A DNA stretch of 64,000 bases from Klenkia sesuvii (GTDB lineage Bacteria > Actinomycetota > Actinomycetes > Mycobacteriales > Geodermatophilaceae), in assembly GCF_037083825.1 (NCBI RefSeq), contig NZ_JBAPLU010000011.1, forward strand, positions 74,843-138,842. Reading direction: 5' to 3'. A program made the position numbers and the translations under genes. Positions 25,006 to 34,175 of the stretch are shown one piece after another; within the stretch, counting starts at the first letter, position 1; every line of letters begins with the position of its first letter. Under the pieces are notes generated by a model. The model saw nothing but the letters and a program-made list of their open reading frames with translations. It searched no databases and was not told the origin of the DNA.

Positions 25006-25902
25006 ATGACCTCGGACATCGGCACGTCGATCCGGCGGCTGCGCACCGCGCGCGGGGTCAGCCTGCGTGCGCTGGCGGCCGGGCTGGGGGTGAGCCCGGC
25101 GACGCTGAGCGCGGTCGAGAACGGCCACACGGGGGTGAGCGCCGTCCGGGTGGCCGCGATCGCCGACCTGCTGGGGGTGCCGGTGGCCCGGGTCTTCGAC
25201 CCCGACGGCCGGGGCGGGCCGGGCCCCGGCGTCCTGGTCGGGACCGTGGCCGCGCCCCCGGCGCCGGTGCTCGACGACTGGCGCAGCTACGGCCCGCTGC
25301 AGCTGGACCCGGCCCTGACCGCGGCGCTGGCCGCCTTCGTCGAGGTGGGGTACCACGGCTCCACCATCCGCACCATCGCGGCGCACGCCGGGCTCTCGGT
25401 CTCCGGTCTCTACCACTACTACGAGAGCAAGTACGACATGCTCGTCGCCCTGCTCGACCGCACGATGGTCGACCTCGACGCCCGCATGCGCGCCGCCCGG
25501 GCGGAGGGGGGCGACCCCGTCGCCCGGGTGGGGACGCTGGTCGAGTGCCTGGCGCTGTTCCACAGCCATCGCCGTGGGACGGCGTTCCTGGGGGCGAGCG
25601 AGATGCGCAGCCTGCGCCCGGAGGACTACCTCCGGGTCGCGGCGGTGCGGCGTGCCCAGCAGCAGGCCGTCGACGAGGAGGTCGAGGCGGCCGTGCGCGC
25701 CGGCCAGCTCGCCGTCGCCGACCCCGGGACGGCGGCCCGAGCGGTCGTCACGCTGTGCACCGCCATCCCGCAGTGGTACCGCCCGGCCGGTCCGCTGGCG
25801 CCCGAGCAGCTCGCCGCGCAGTACGTCGGGTACGCCCTCGCGCTGCTCGGGCGGGCACCGTTGCAGGACGCCGTCGACCGCCTTGACCCCTCTCGCCTGT
25901 GA
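25006..25902 (+). CDS. Dual DNA-binding regulator: XRE helix-turn-helix fused to a TetR repressor
   Basis: The 298-residue protein joins two DNA-binding domains. Residues 5-60 are an XRE-type HTH (IRRLRTARGVSLRALAAGLGVSPATLSAVENG). After a short linker, residues 98-145 are a TetR N-terminal HTH (FVEVGYHGSTIRTIAAHAGLSVSGLYHYYESKYDML). The rest is a TetR ligand-binding domain like those of fatty-acid or acyl-CoA repressors (KstR type). GGAGGAGC before the ATG gives a ribosome site. It lies between a divergent acyl-CoA dehydrogenase and a downstream cyclase-ligase pair that has a 20-bp palindrome in its leader, so these are its likely targets. Confidence 0.88.
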   Translation: MTSDIGTSIRRLRTARGVSLRALAAGLGVSPATLSAVENGHTGVSAVRVAAIADLLGVPVARVFDPDGRGGPGPGVLVGTVAAPPAPVLDDWRSYGPLQLDPALTAALAAFVEVGYHGSTIRTIAAHAGLSVSGLYHYYESKYDMLVALLDRTMVDLDARMRAARAEGGDPVARVGTLVECLALFHSHRRGTAFLGASEMRSLRPEDYLRVAAVRRAQQQAVDEEVEAAVRAGQLAVADPGTAARAVVTLCTAIPQWYRPAGPLAPEQLAAQYVGYALALLGRAPLQDAVDRLDPSRL

Positions 25903-25929
25903 CCTGCATCATGCTGCACGCCAGGCCTG

Positions 25930-25949
25930 GACCGGACGACCGTCCGGTC
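25930..25949. promoter_or_regulatory. 20-bp perfect palindrome, candidate TetR-type operator
   Basis: GACCGGACG (25930-25938) and its exact complement (25941-25949) are separated by AC. The site is 23 bases before the cyclase start and 28 bases after the regulator stop. Size and symmetry fit operators bound by TetR dimers. No second copy was seen in the divergent promoter at 24918-25005. Confidence 0.55.
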
Positions 25950-25971
25950 GCCGTCTCGACGAGGAGACCCC

Positions 25972-26940
25972 GTGACCAGCACCGAGAAGCCCGCGGCCCC
26001 CGACCTCACCGACCTGCTCGCCGACAGCCCCACGAACTGGGGCAAGTGGGGCCCCGACGACGAGGTCGGCGCCTTGAACTACCTCACCGCCGAGGAGGTG
26101 CTGCGCGGCATCGCCCACGTGAAGAAGGGCGAGGTGCACACCCTCCAGCGGCTCATCGGCGACCCGAAGGGCGACCCGGTGTGGCCCGGGCGCACCCCGG
26201 CCGAGCGCACGCAGATCCTCGACGAGTCGACCTGGGACGGCGAGGGCGCGCCCGCCTTCCCCGGCGGCCTGCACTACGCCGACGACAAGATCAACGCATT
26301 CCTGCAGGGCTCCACGCAGTACGACGCGCTGGGCCACGTCTGGTACGGCGGCAAGATCTGGAACGGCTACGACGCCCGCACCACCGTCGGCGGGCTGCAG
26401 AAGGCCAGCGTCGAGCCGATCGCGCAGAAGGGCGTGGTCGGCCGCGGCATCCTGCTGGACATGGCCCGCTTCCGCGGGAAGGCCACCCTCGACAAGGCCG
26501 AGACCTTCACCCACTCCGACCTCGAGGCGTGCGCCGCGGCCCAGGGCGTGACCATCGAGAAGCGTGACGTCCTGGTCATCCGCACCAACTTCCTGCAGCT
26601 GTTCCACGAGCAGGGCGAGGCGTTCTACGAGGGCTTCTGCGAGCCGGGCCTGGTCTACAGCCCCGAGCTGGTGCAGTGGTTCCAGGACATGGAGATCCCC
26701 AACCTGGTCACCGACACCATCGCCAACGAGGTGACCTTCGACCCCAACAACGGCACCGCGCTGCCGCTGCACAACGCGCTCATGCGCAACCTGGGGGTCA
26801 CCCTCACCGAGATCGCCGACCTCGAGACGCTGGCCGACAGCTGCGCGGCCGACGGCCAGTACACCTTCCTCTACGCCGCCGCCCCGCTGAAGGTGCACCT
26901 GGGTTCGGGGTCGCCGGTGAACCCGCTGGCGATCAAGTGA
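25972..26940 (+). CDS. Cyclase-family (PF04199) metal-dependent hydrolase
   Basis: The 322-residue protein belongs to the cyclase/kynurenine-formamidase-like family. The usual metal motif HxGTHxDxxxH appears here as STQYDALGHVWYGGKIWNGY near residues 113-132, with Gln in place of one His. This variant occurs across a large actinobacterial/proteobacterial subgroup, so it is probably functional. GILLDMARFRGK and FEPGLVYSPELVQW-like segments also match. The reaction is unknown; family members hydrolyse amide or lactone bonds. GAGGAGA before the GTG is a good ribosome site, and the stop overlaps the ligase start as GTGA. Confidence 0.85.
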   Translation: MTSTEKPAAPDLTDLLADSPTNWGKWGPDDEVGALNYLTAEEVLRGIAHVKKGEVHTLQRLIGDPKGDPVWPGRTPAERTQILDESTWDGEGAPAFPGGLHYADDKINAFLQGSTQYDALGHVWYGGKIWNGYDARTTVGGLQKASVEPIAQKGVVGRGILLDMARFRGKATLDKAETFTHSDLEACAAAQGVTIEKRDVLVIRTNFLQLFHEQGEAFYEGFCEPGLVYSPELVQWFQDMEIPNLVTDTIANEVTFDPNNGTALPLHNALMRNLGVTLTEIADLETLADSCAADGQYTFLYAAAPLKVHLGSGSPVNPLAIK

Positions 26941-28592
26941 GCGTCTACGCCGACAAGCCGTGGCTGGCCCGCTACGGCGAGGGCCAGCCCGCCTCCATCA
27001 CCCCCGAGCACGACACCCTGCTGGCGGTGTTCCGGGCGACGGCCGACGCGACCCCCGACGCGGTGGCGATCCGCTACTTCGACGGCACGCTGACCTACGC
27101 CGACCTCGACGCCGCCTCCGACGCCCTGGCCCTCGGCCTGCTGGAGGGCGGCTTCGGCCAGGGCGACCGCATGGGCCTGTACGTGCAGAACGACCCGGCC
27201 TTCGTCATCGGGCTGCTGGGTGCGTGGAAGGCCGGCGGGGCGGCGGTGGCGCTCAACCCGATGAACAAGGCGGCCGAGCTCACCTACCTGCTCACCGACT
27301 CGGGGGCCACGGCGCTGCTGTGCCTCGACGAGCTGTACGACGCGGTCGCCCGCGACGTCCTGCCCGAGACGTCGGTGCGCACCGTCGTGACCTGCTCGGG
27401 GCTGGACCACCAGACCCGAGCCGATCCCCGGCTGTTCGAGGGGACGACGAAGCGCACGCCCGGGGGGACGGTCGACCTCGGCGAGCTGCAGACCCGGTTC
27501 GCCGGGCAGCAGCCCCCGCCGGTGCAGCTGTCCGGCGACGACATCGGCGTGCTCACCTACACGTCGGGGACGACCGGGCGGCCCAAGGGTGCGATGAACA
27601 CGCACTCGACGATGACGTTCAACGCCTGCACCTACCGCGAGTGGATGCGGCTGGGCCCCGACGACGTGGTGCTGGGCGTGGCCCCGCTGTTCCACATCAC
27701 CGGGCTGATCGGGCACGTCGCGATCGCGATGCTGGTCGGCTGCCCGCTGGTCATCGCGCACCGGTTCCACCCCGACGTCGTCCTGGAGGCGATCCGGGAG
27801 CACCGGCCGACGTTCACGGTCGGCGCGATCGCGGTGTTCATCGCCCTGGGGAACGCCGCGGGCGCCACCCGGGAGGACTTCTCCTCGTTGCGGACGGTGT
27901 ACTCCGGCGGGGCCCCGATCGCGCCGGCGGTCACCGACCAGCTGGAGGAGAAGCTCGGCGTCTACGTGCACAACATCTACGGGCTGACCGAGACCAACAG
28001 CCCGTCGCACGGCGTGCCGATGGGTGTGAAGGCGCCGGTGGACGAGAACTCGGGCGCGCTGAGCGTCGGGGTGCCGGTGTACGACACCGTCGTCCGGGTG
28101 CTCGGCGAGGACGGCGAGGAGGTGCCGGTCGGCGAGGTGGGGGAATTCGCCACCTCGGGCCCGCAGGTGGTGCCCGGCTACTGGGAGCGGCCCGACGCCA
28201 CCGCCGAGTCGATCCCGGGCGGTGAGCTGCGCACCGGCGACGTCGGGTTCATGGACGCCGACGGCTGGTTCTTCCTGGTCGACCGCAAGAAGGACATGAT
28301 CAACGCGGCCGGCTACAAGGTGTGGCCGCGTGAGGTCGAGGACGTGCTCTACGGCCACCCCGCCGTCCGCGAGGTCGCCGTGGTGGGCATCCCCGACGAG
28401 GTGCGCGGGGAGACGGTGAAGGCCTACGTGTCGGCCAAGCCGGGTGCGACGGTCGACCCCGACGAGGTCATCGCGTGGGCCAAGGAGCGCATGGCGGCCT
28501 ACAAGTACCCGCGGTTCGTGGAGGTGGTCGACGAGCTGCCCAAGACGACGACCGGCAAGATCCTCCGCCGCGAGCTGCGCGCCCGCGCATGA
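26937..28592 (+). CDS. Acyl-CoA synthetase (AMP-forming)
   Basis: This 551-residue adenylate-forming enzyme activates a carboxylic acid to its CoA thioester. Core motifs are intact: TYTSGTTGRPKGAMNTHS near residue 207 (P-loop), YGLTETNSPSH near 350, GELRTGDVGFMDADGWFFLVDRKKDMI near 440, and the C-terminal lysine in KTTTGKILRREL. It resembles medium- or long-chain and aromatic acid ligases, and the substrate cannot be fixed. Its GTG overlaps the stop of the cyclase gene, so the two are co-translated. With the acyl-CoA dehydrogenase they could activate and oxidise a ring-opened acid; this is inference. Confidence 0.92.
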   Translation: MSVYADKPWLARYGEGQPASITPEHDTLLAVFRATADATPDAVAIRYFDGTLTYADLDAASDALALGLLEGGFGQGDRMGLYVQNDPAFVIGLLGAWKAGGAAVALNPMNKAAELTYLLTDSGATALLCLDELYDAVARDVLPETSVRTVVTCSGLDHQTRADPRLFEGTTKRTPGGTVDLGELQTRFAGQQPPPVQLSGDDIGVLTYTSGTTGRPKGAMNTHSTMTFNACTYREWMRLGPDDVVLGVAPLFHITGLIGHVAIAMLVGCPLVIAHRFHPDVVLEAIREHRPTFTVGAIAVFIALGNAAGATREDFSSLRTVYSGGAPIAPAVTDQLEEKLGVYVHNIYGLTETNSPSHGVPMGVKAPVDENSGALSVGVPVYDTVVRVLGEDGEEVPVGEVGEFATSGPQVVPGYWERPDATAESIPGGELRTGDVGFMDADGWFFLVDRKKDMINAAGYKVWPREVEDVLYGHPAVREVAVVGIPDEVRGETVKAYVSAKPGATVDPDEVIAWAKERMAAYKYPRFVEVVDELPKTTTGKILRRELRARA

Positions 28593-28667
28593 GGGACCCG
28601 CGCCGGTGGCCGGCCGACCGGCCACCGCGCGGGCGTCCGGGGGATCGTTCCAGCCGCTCCGGTACCG

Positions 28668-28673
28668 CATACT
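28668..28673 (+). promoter_or_regulatory. Probable -10 (CATACT) of a leaderless PP2C gene
   Basis: CATACT lies six bases before the GTG at 28680, and no Shine-Dalgarno is present. The implied transcript begins at the start codon. The -35 is not clear. Confidence 0.4.
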
Positions 28674-28679
28674 GCCTCC

Positions 28680-30419
28680 GTGGCCACGACGCGTGGTGAG
28701 GGCGCCGGGGACCGGGACGTGCTCCTGGCCCGGCTCGCCGTGGCCACCGCCGCCGCCGGGCTCGGGCTGTGGGACTGGGACCTGCGGACCGACGCGCTGG
28801 TCTGGGACGCCCGCAGCATCGCGATCTACGGGCTGACCGGGCAGCCGCTGACCGGCACCGTGGCCGACATCGACCTCGGCATCCACCCCGACGACCGCCC
28901 GGTGGTCCAGGAGGCCCTGGACGAGGCGATCGTGGACGGCGACCTGCTCGACGTCGAGTTCCGGGTGGTGCACCCCGACGGCGGGGTGCGGTGGGTGTCC
29001 GCCCTGGGTCGCGTGCTGCACGACGGCGACGGCGTGCCGGTGCGCATGGTGGGCACCAACGCCGACGTCACCGACGCCCGGGAGGCCGTCCAGCAGCAGT
29101 TCGCCGACGCCCAGCGGATGGCCGGCCTGGTGACGGTGGCCGAGGAGCTGGGCGGGGTGGAGACCGTGGGCGCCGCGGTGGCGGTGGTGACCCGGCACGC
29201 CGCCGCGACGCTGGGGACGACCGGGGTCATCCTGTGCCTGACCGAGGAGGACGGGTCGGGCGTCACCACCGTGGTCGACGCGCCGCTGGACTCGCGGACG
29301 GTGGACCGGGTGCGCCGGCTGCCCGCGGACTTCCCGCTGCCGATGGTGGACTCCGCGGTGCGCGGCCGGGCCCACTTCCTCCCCGACCTGGAGGCCGCCG
29401 CCGCCGCGTTCCCCGGCGGGGTCGGCCTGTGGCGCAGCTCCGGCGTGCGGTCGGGCTGCTCGGTCCCGCTGCGGTCGGCGCACCGGGTGATCGGCTCGCT
29501 GGCCCTGGGCCACCGGGTGGACCGGCACTGGCGCCCCGCCGACCGCGAGTTCGTGGGTGCGCTGGGGGCGCTCACCGCGCAGACCCTCAGCCGCATCTCC
29601 TCCACCGAGGCCGCGGCCTCCGCCGCCCGGGCGGTGGCCCGGCTGGCCGAGACGCTGCAGCGCTCGCTGCTCACCGCCCCGCCCCGCTCCGACCACCTGC
29701 AGGTCGTGCCCCGCTACGTCCCGGCCGCGGCCGAGGCGCAGGTCGGCGGCGACTGGTACGACGCCTTCCTCGGCCCCGACGGCGCCACCCACCTGGTCAT
29801 CGGCGACGTCACCGGGCACGACCGGGAGGCCGCCGCCGCCATGGCCCAGCTGCGCAACCTGCTGCGCGGCATCACCTGGTCCTCCGGCGGCACCCCCGCG
29901 CAGGTGCTCGCCACCCTGGACCGGGCGGTGCAGGGGCTGGACGTCGGCACCCTGGCCACGGTGCTGGTGGCCCGGGTCGAGCAGTCCGAGGACGGCGGGC
30001 GGGTGCTGCGCTGGTCCAACGCCGGCCACCCGCCGCCGTTGCTGGTCGACGTCGACGGCGGGTCGGCACCGCTGACCGGGCACGACCTCCTGCTGGGCGT
30101 CGACCCCACGCGGCCGCGCCGGGACCACACCGTCGTCCTGCTGCCGGGCAGCACGCTGCTGCTCTACACCGACGGGCTGGTCGAGCGCCGGGGCAGCGAC
30201 CTGGACGCCGGCACCGCCCGGCTGGCGCAGACGGTGCAGCGCCTGGTGCGTGCCGGGGTCGGCCTGGACGAGCTGTGCGACCGGGTGCTGGCCACGGTGC
30301 CCCGCCACCCCGACGACGACGTCGCCCTGGTCGCCCTGCGGGCCCACCCGCAGCAGGTGCCTCGCCCACGTGCGGCCGGTCCGGTCGCCGTCCCGGAGCT
30401 GCCGGGGACGGCCGGGTAG
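28680..30419 (+). CDS. PAS-GAF-PP2C (SpoIIE-type) serine phosphatase
   Basis: The 579-residue protein has a PAS domain at about 20-140 (WDWDLRTDALVWDARSIAIYGL, EFRVVHPDGGVRWVSALGRVLHD). A GAF domain follows at about 150-320, then a SpoIIE/PP2C phosphatase at about 335-545. Metal-binding aspartates are visible in VGGDWYDAF, IGDVTGHD, LYTDGLVERR and PDDDVALVAL. Such proteins dephosphorylate anti-anti-sigma factors of the SpoIIAA/RsbV type in response to ligand or redox signals. No anti-sigma partner is encoded nearby. The stop is 11 bases before the B12 riboswitch, so the two are separate units. Confidence 0.92.
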   Translation: MATTRGEGAGDRDVLLARLAVATAAAGLGLWDWDLRTDALVWDARSIAIYGLTGQPLTGTVADIDLGIHPDDRPVVQEALDEAIVDGDLLDVEFRVVHPDGGVRWVSALGRVLHDGDGVPVRMVGTNADVTDAREAVQQQFADAQRMAGLVTVAEELGGVETVGAAVAVVTRHAAATLGTTGVILCLTEEDGSGVTTVVDAPLDSRTVDRVRRLPADFPLPMVDSAVRGRAHFLPDLEAAAAAFPGGVGLWRSSGVRSGCSVPLRSAHRVIGSLALGHRVDRHWRPADREFVGALGALTAQTLSRISSTEAAASAARAVARLAETLQRSLLTAPPRSDHLQVVPRYVPAAAEAQVGGDWYDAFLGPDGATHLVIGDVTGHDREAAAAMAQLRNLLRGITWSSGGTPAQVLATLDRAVQGLDVGTLATVLVARVEQSEDGGRVLRWSNAGHPPPLLVDVDGGSAPLTGHDLLLGVDPTRPRRDHTVVLLPGSTLLLYTDGLVERRGSDLDAGTARLAQTVQRLVRAGVGLDELCDRVLATVPRHPDDDVALVALRAHPQQVPRPRAAGPVAVPELPGTAG

Positions 30420-30430
30420 CGTCGGCGCAC

Positions 30431-30520
30431 AACCACGGCAGTGCGCAGGAAACCGGTGCGACACCGGTGCGGTCCCGCCACTGTGACCCCTCGGGGGAGC
30501 CAGACACTGCGGCTGCCGTG
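30431..30520 (+). promoter_or_regulatory. Cobalamin riboswitch
   Basis: The closing stem pairs CACGGCAG (30434-30441) with CTGCCGTG (30513-30520). Between them lie the conserved AGGAAACCGGTG segment, CCGCCACTGT (30475-30484) and the B12-box AGCCAGACAC (30498-30507). Downstream, CCGGG (30532-30536) can pair with CCCGG (30543-30547), which abuts the GGGGGAAGG ribosome site of cobN. Control of translation by sequestration is therefore likely. Cobalamin binding would repress cobN. Confidence 0.92.
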
Positions 30521-30560
30521 CCCCACGAACTCCGGGCGCGGACCCGGGGGAAGGCTCACG

Positions 30561-33500
30561 GTGCGCACCTTCACGCTCCTGTCCACGTCCGACACCGACC
30601 TGCTGGCCGCGCGGACCAGCGACTCCGACTGGCGGCTGGGCAACCCCTACCGGGTCGGCGACCTCGTCGAGTTCGCCCGCGGCACCGACCTCGTGGTCTT
30701 CCGGATCCTCGGCTCGCGCCGGAAGTACGAGGACATGGTGCGGCCGTTGCTGGAGCTGGGCGTGCCGGTCGTGGTGCTGGGCGGGGAGCAGCTGCCCGAC
30801 GCCGAGCTCATGGGGCTGTCGACCGTGCCGATGGGCGTGGCCACCGAGGCGCACGCCTACCTGGCCCAGGGCGGCCCGGGGAACATCGTGCAGCTGCACC
30901 GGTTCCTGGCCGACACCGTGCTGCTGGACGGCGAGGGGTTCGACAAGCCGGCCGTGGCCCCCGACTGGGGCGTCGTCGACCGGCGGTCCTCGGTGACCGG
31001 GCCGCGGGTCGCCGTCCTGTACTACCGGGCGCACCACCTGGCCGGGAACACCGCGTTCGTCGACACCCTGTGCGCCGCGGTCGAGACCGCCGGTGGGGTG
31101 CCGGTGCCGGTCTACTGCGCGTCGCTGCGCTCGGTCGACCCGGCGATGCTCGACGTGCTGCGCACGGTCGACGCCATGGTCGTCACCGTGCTGGCGGCCG
31201 GCGGTTCCCGCCCGGCCACCGCCCAGGCCGGTGGGGACGACGGCGCCTGGGACGTCGGCGCGCTGGCCGACCTGGACATCCCGGTCATCCAGGGCCTGGT
31301 GCTCGGCAGCGACCGGGAGACCTGGGCCGGCAACGACGACGGGCTCTCGCCGCTGGACGTCGGCAACCAGGTGGCCATCCCCGAGTTCGACGGCCGCATC
31401 ATCACCGTGCCGTTCTCCTTCAAGGAGGTCGACGCCGACGGCCTGACCTCCTACGTGCCCGACCCCGAGCGGGCCGCCCGCGTCGCCGGCATCGCCGTGG
31501 CGCACGCCCGGTTGCGCCACACCCCGCCGTCCGAGCGCAAGGTCGTGGTGATGCTGTCGGCGTACCCGACCAAGCACGCCCGGATCGGCAACGCGGTGGG
31601 GCTGGACACGCCGGCGTCGGTCGTCCGGCTGCTGGCCGCGATGGCCGGGCAGGGCTACGACATCGGCCCGTTCGACGGGCCCGGCTCGCTGCCCGGCGTC
31701 GCGGACCTGGACGGCGACGCCCTGGTGCACGCGCTCATCGAGGCCGGCGGCCAGGACCCCGACTGGCTCACCGCCGAGCAGCTGAGCGGCAACCCGGTGC
31801 GCATCCCGGCCGCCGAGTACCGGCGGTGGTTCGACACACTCCCGGCCGAGCTGACCGACCGCATGGTCGAGCACTGGGGCCCGCCGCCGGGGCAGCTGTT
31901 CGTCGACCCCACCGACGACTGCATCGTGTTCGCCGCGCTGCGCGCCGGCAACGTCGTGGTGATGGTGCAGCCTCCGCGCGGGTTCGGCGAGAACCCGATC
32001 GCGATCTACCACGACCCCGACCTGCCGCCCAGCCACCACTACCTGGCCGCCTACCACTGGCTGCGCTCGGAGTTCGGGGCCCACGCGCTGGTGCACGTGG
32101 GCAAGCACGGCAACCTGGAGTGGATGCCCGGCAAGACGGTGGGCCTCTCGGCGTCCTGCGCGCCCGACGCCGCCCTCGGGGACCTGCCGGTGGTCTACCC
32201 GTTCCTGGTCAACGACCCGGGTGAGGGCTCGCAGGCCAAGCGCCGCGCGCACGCCGTGCTGGTCGACCACATGGTGCCGCCGATGGCCCGTGCCGACTCC
32301 TACGGCGACATCGCCCGGCTGGAGCAGCTGCTCGACGAGCACGCCAACATCGCCGCGATGGACCCGCCGAAGCTCCCGGCCATCCGCCAGCAGATCTGGA
32401 CGCTCATCCAGGCCGCGAAGATGGACCACGACCTGGGCCTGGAGGACCGGCCGCACGACGCCGAGTTCGACGAGATGATCCTGCACGTCGACGGCTGGCT
32501 GTGCGCCATCAAGGACTCCCAGATCCGCGACGGCCTGCACGTCTTCGGCTCCCCGCCCGAGGGTGACGCCCGGGTGGGCCTGGTGCTGGCGATCCTGCGC
32601 GCCCGGCAGATCTGGGGCGGCGCAGTCGCGATGCCGGGCCTGCGCGAGGCGCTGGGCCTGGTCGAGGACGGGACGGCGGGCCTGGCCGAGACCGACGCCG
32701 TCGAGGCCCGGGCGCTGGCGCTGGTGGAGGGGCTCGAGGCCGCCGGCTGGACGTCGTCCGCGGTCGGGCCCGTGGTGACCCAGGTGCTGGGCGGCCCGCA
32801 CGCCGACGTCGAGCGGGTGCTGCACTTCGCCGTCGACGAGCTGGTGCCGCGGCTGGCCCGCACCACCGACGAGATCGACCTGGCGCTGCACGCCCTGGAC
32901 GGCGGCTACGTGCCGGCCGGGCCGTCGGGCTCGCCGCTGCGCGGGCTGGTCAACGTGCTGCCGACCGGGCGCAACTTCTACTCCGTGGACCCGCGCGCGG
33001 TGCCCTCGCGGCTGGCCTGGGAGACCGGGCAGGGTCTGGCCGACGGCCTGCTGGAGCGCTACCGGTCCGAGGAGGGCTCGTGGCCGGCGTCGGTGGGCCT
33101 CTCGGTGTGGGGCACGTCGGCCATGCGCACGAGCGGGGACGACGTCGCCCAGGTGCTGGCGCTGCTCGGCGTCCGGCCCGTGTGGGACGAGGCCTCGCGC
33201 CGGGTCAAGGAGCTCGAGCCGATCCCGCTGGCCGAGCTGGAGCGCCCGCGCATCGACGTCGTCGTCCGCATCTCGGGCTTCTTCCGGGATGCGTTCCCGC
33301 ACGTGGTGACCATGCTCGACGACGCCGTCACCCTGGTGGCGGGGCTGGACGAGTCGCCGGAGGACAACTACGTGCGCCGCCACGTCGACGCCGACGTCGC
33401 CGAGCACGGCGACCGGCGCCGGGCCACCACGCGGGTGTTCGGCTCGAAGCCCGGCGCGTACGGGGCGGGGCTGCTGTCGCTGATCGACAGCCGCGACTGG

Positions 33501-34175
33501 CGCACCGACGCCGACCTGGCCGAGGTCTACGCGGTCTGGGGCGGCTACGCCTACGGCCGCGACCTCGACGGCGCGTCGGCCCGCCCGGACATGGAGACGG
33601 CCTACCGGCGCATCGCGGTGGCGGCGAAGAACATCGACACCCGCGAGCACGACATCGCCGACTCCGACGACTACTTCCAGTACCACGGCGGGATGGTCGC
33701 CACGGTCCGCGCGCTGACCGGCGCCTCGCCCAAGGCCTACATCGGCGACTCCACCCGGCCCGAGCACGTGCGCACCCGCTCGCTGGTCGAGGAGACCTCC
33801 CGGGTGTTCCGCGCCCGGGTGGTCAACCCGAAGTGGATCGCCGCGATGCGCCGGCACGGCTACAAGGGCGCCTTCGAGATGGCCGCGACCGTGGACTACC
33901 TGTTCGGCTACGACGCCACCACCGGCGTCGTCGCCGACTGGATGTACGAGAAGCTGACCCAGAGCTACGTGCTCGACCCGGAGAACCGGGCGTTCCTGGA
34001 GGAGTCCAACCCCTGGGCGCTGCACGGGATCGCCGAGCGCCTGCTCGAGGCCGTCGACCGGTCGTTGTGGGCGTCGCCGGACCCGGAGGTCCTGGCTGCG
34101 CTCCAGCAGGCCTACCTGGATACCGAGGGCGACCTGGAAGCCGGCCCCCGCACCCCCGCCGAGAGGAACTCGTGA
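30561..34175 (+). CDS. cobN: Cobaltochelatase subunit CobN
   Basis: CobN is the large porphyrin-binding subunit of the aerobic ATP-dependent cobaltochelatase, which inserts Co2+ into hydrogenobyrinic acid a,c-diamide. The 1204-residue length is normal. Typical segments include GGEQLPDAELMGLSTVP, HARLRHTPPSERKVVVMLSAYPTKHARIGNAVGLDTPAS, and HLALVHVGKHGNLEWMPGKTVGLS-like VHVGKHGNLEWMPGK. RVFGSKPGAYGAGLLSLIDSRDW follows near residue 960. The GTG at 30561 follows GGGGGAAGG by six bases and a cobalamin riboswitch by 40 bases. The partner AAA+ and integrin-domain subunits (CobS/CobT or ChlI/ChlD-like) are not in this window. The stop overlaps the FKBP gene. Confidence 0.97.
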   Translation: MRTFTLLSTSDTDLLAARTSDSDWRLGNPYRVGDLVEFARGTDLVVFRILGSRRKYEDMVRPLLELGVPVVVLGGEQLPDAELMGLSTVPMGVATEAHAYLAQGGPGNIVQLHRFLADTVLLDGEGFDKPAVAPDWGVVDRRSSVTGPRVAVLYYRAHHLAGNTAFVDTLCAAVETAGGVPVPVYCASLRSVDPAMLDVLRTVDAMVVTVLAAGGSRPATAQAGGDDGAWDVGALADLDIPVIQGLVLGSDRETWAGNDDGLSPLDVGNQVAIPEFDGRIITVPFSFKEVDADGLTSYVPDPERAARVAGIAVAHARLRHTPPSERKVVVMLSAYPTKHARIGNAVGLDTPASVVRLLAAMAGQGYDIGPFDGPGSLPGVADLDGDALVHALIEAGGQDPDWLTAEQLSGNPVRIPAAEYRRWFDTLPAELTDRMVEHWGPPPGQLFVDPTDDCIVFAALRAGNVVVMVQPPRGFGENPIAIYHDPDLPPSHHYLAAYHWLRSEFGAHALVHVGKHGNLEWMPGKTVGLSASCAPDAALGDLPVVYPFLVNDPGEGSQAKRRAHAVLVDHMVPPMARADSYGDIARLEQLLDEHANIAAMDPPKLPAIRQQIWTLIQAAKMDHDLGLEDRPHDAEFDEMILHVDGWLCAIKDSQIRDGLHVFGSPPEGDARVGLVLAILRARQIWGGAVAMPGLREALGLVEDGTAGLAETDAVEARALALVEGLEAAGWTSSAVGPVVTQVLGGPHADVERVLHFAVDELVPRLARTTDEIDLALHALDGGYVPAGPSGSPLRGLVNVLPTGRNFYSVDPRAVPSRLAWETGQGLADGLLERYRSEEGSWPASVGLSVWGTSAMRTSGDDVAQVLALLGVRPVWDEASRRVKELEPIPLAELERPRIDVVVRISGFFRDAFPHVVTMLDDAVTLVAGLDESPEDNYVRRHVDADVAEHGDRRRATTRVFGSKPGAYGAGLLSLIDSRDWRTDADLAEVYAVWGGYAYGRDLDGASARPDMETAYRRIAVAAKNIDTREHDIADSDDYFQYHGGMVATVRALTGASPKAYIGDSTRPEHVRTRSLVEETSRVFRARVVNPKWIAAMRRHGYKGAFEMAATVDYLFGYDATTGVVADWMYEKLTQSYVLDPENRAFLEESNPWALHGIAERLLEAVDRSLWASPDPEVLAALQQAYLDTEGDLEAGPRTPAERNS

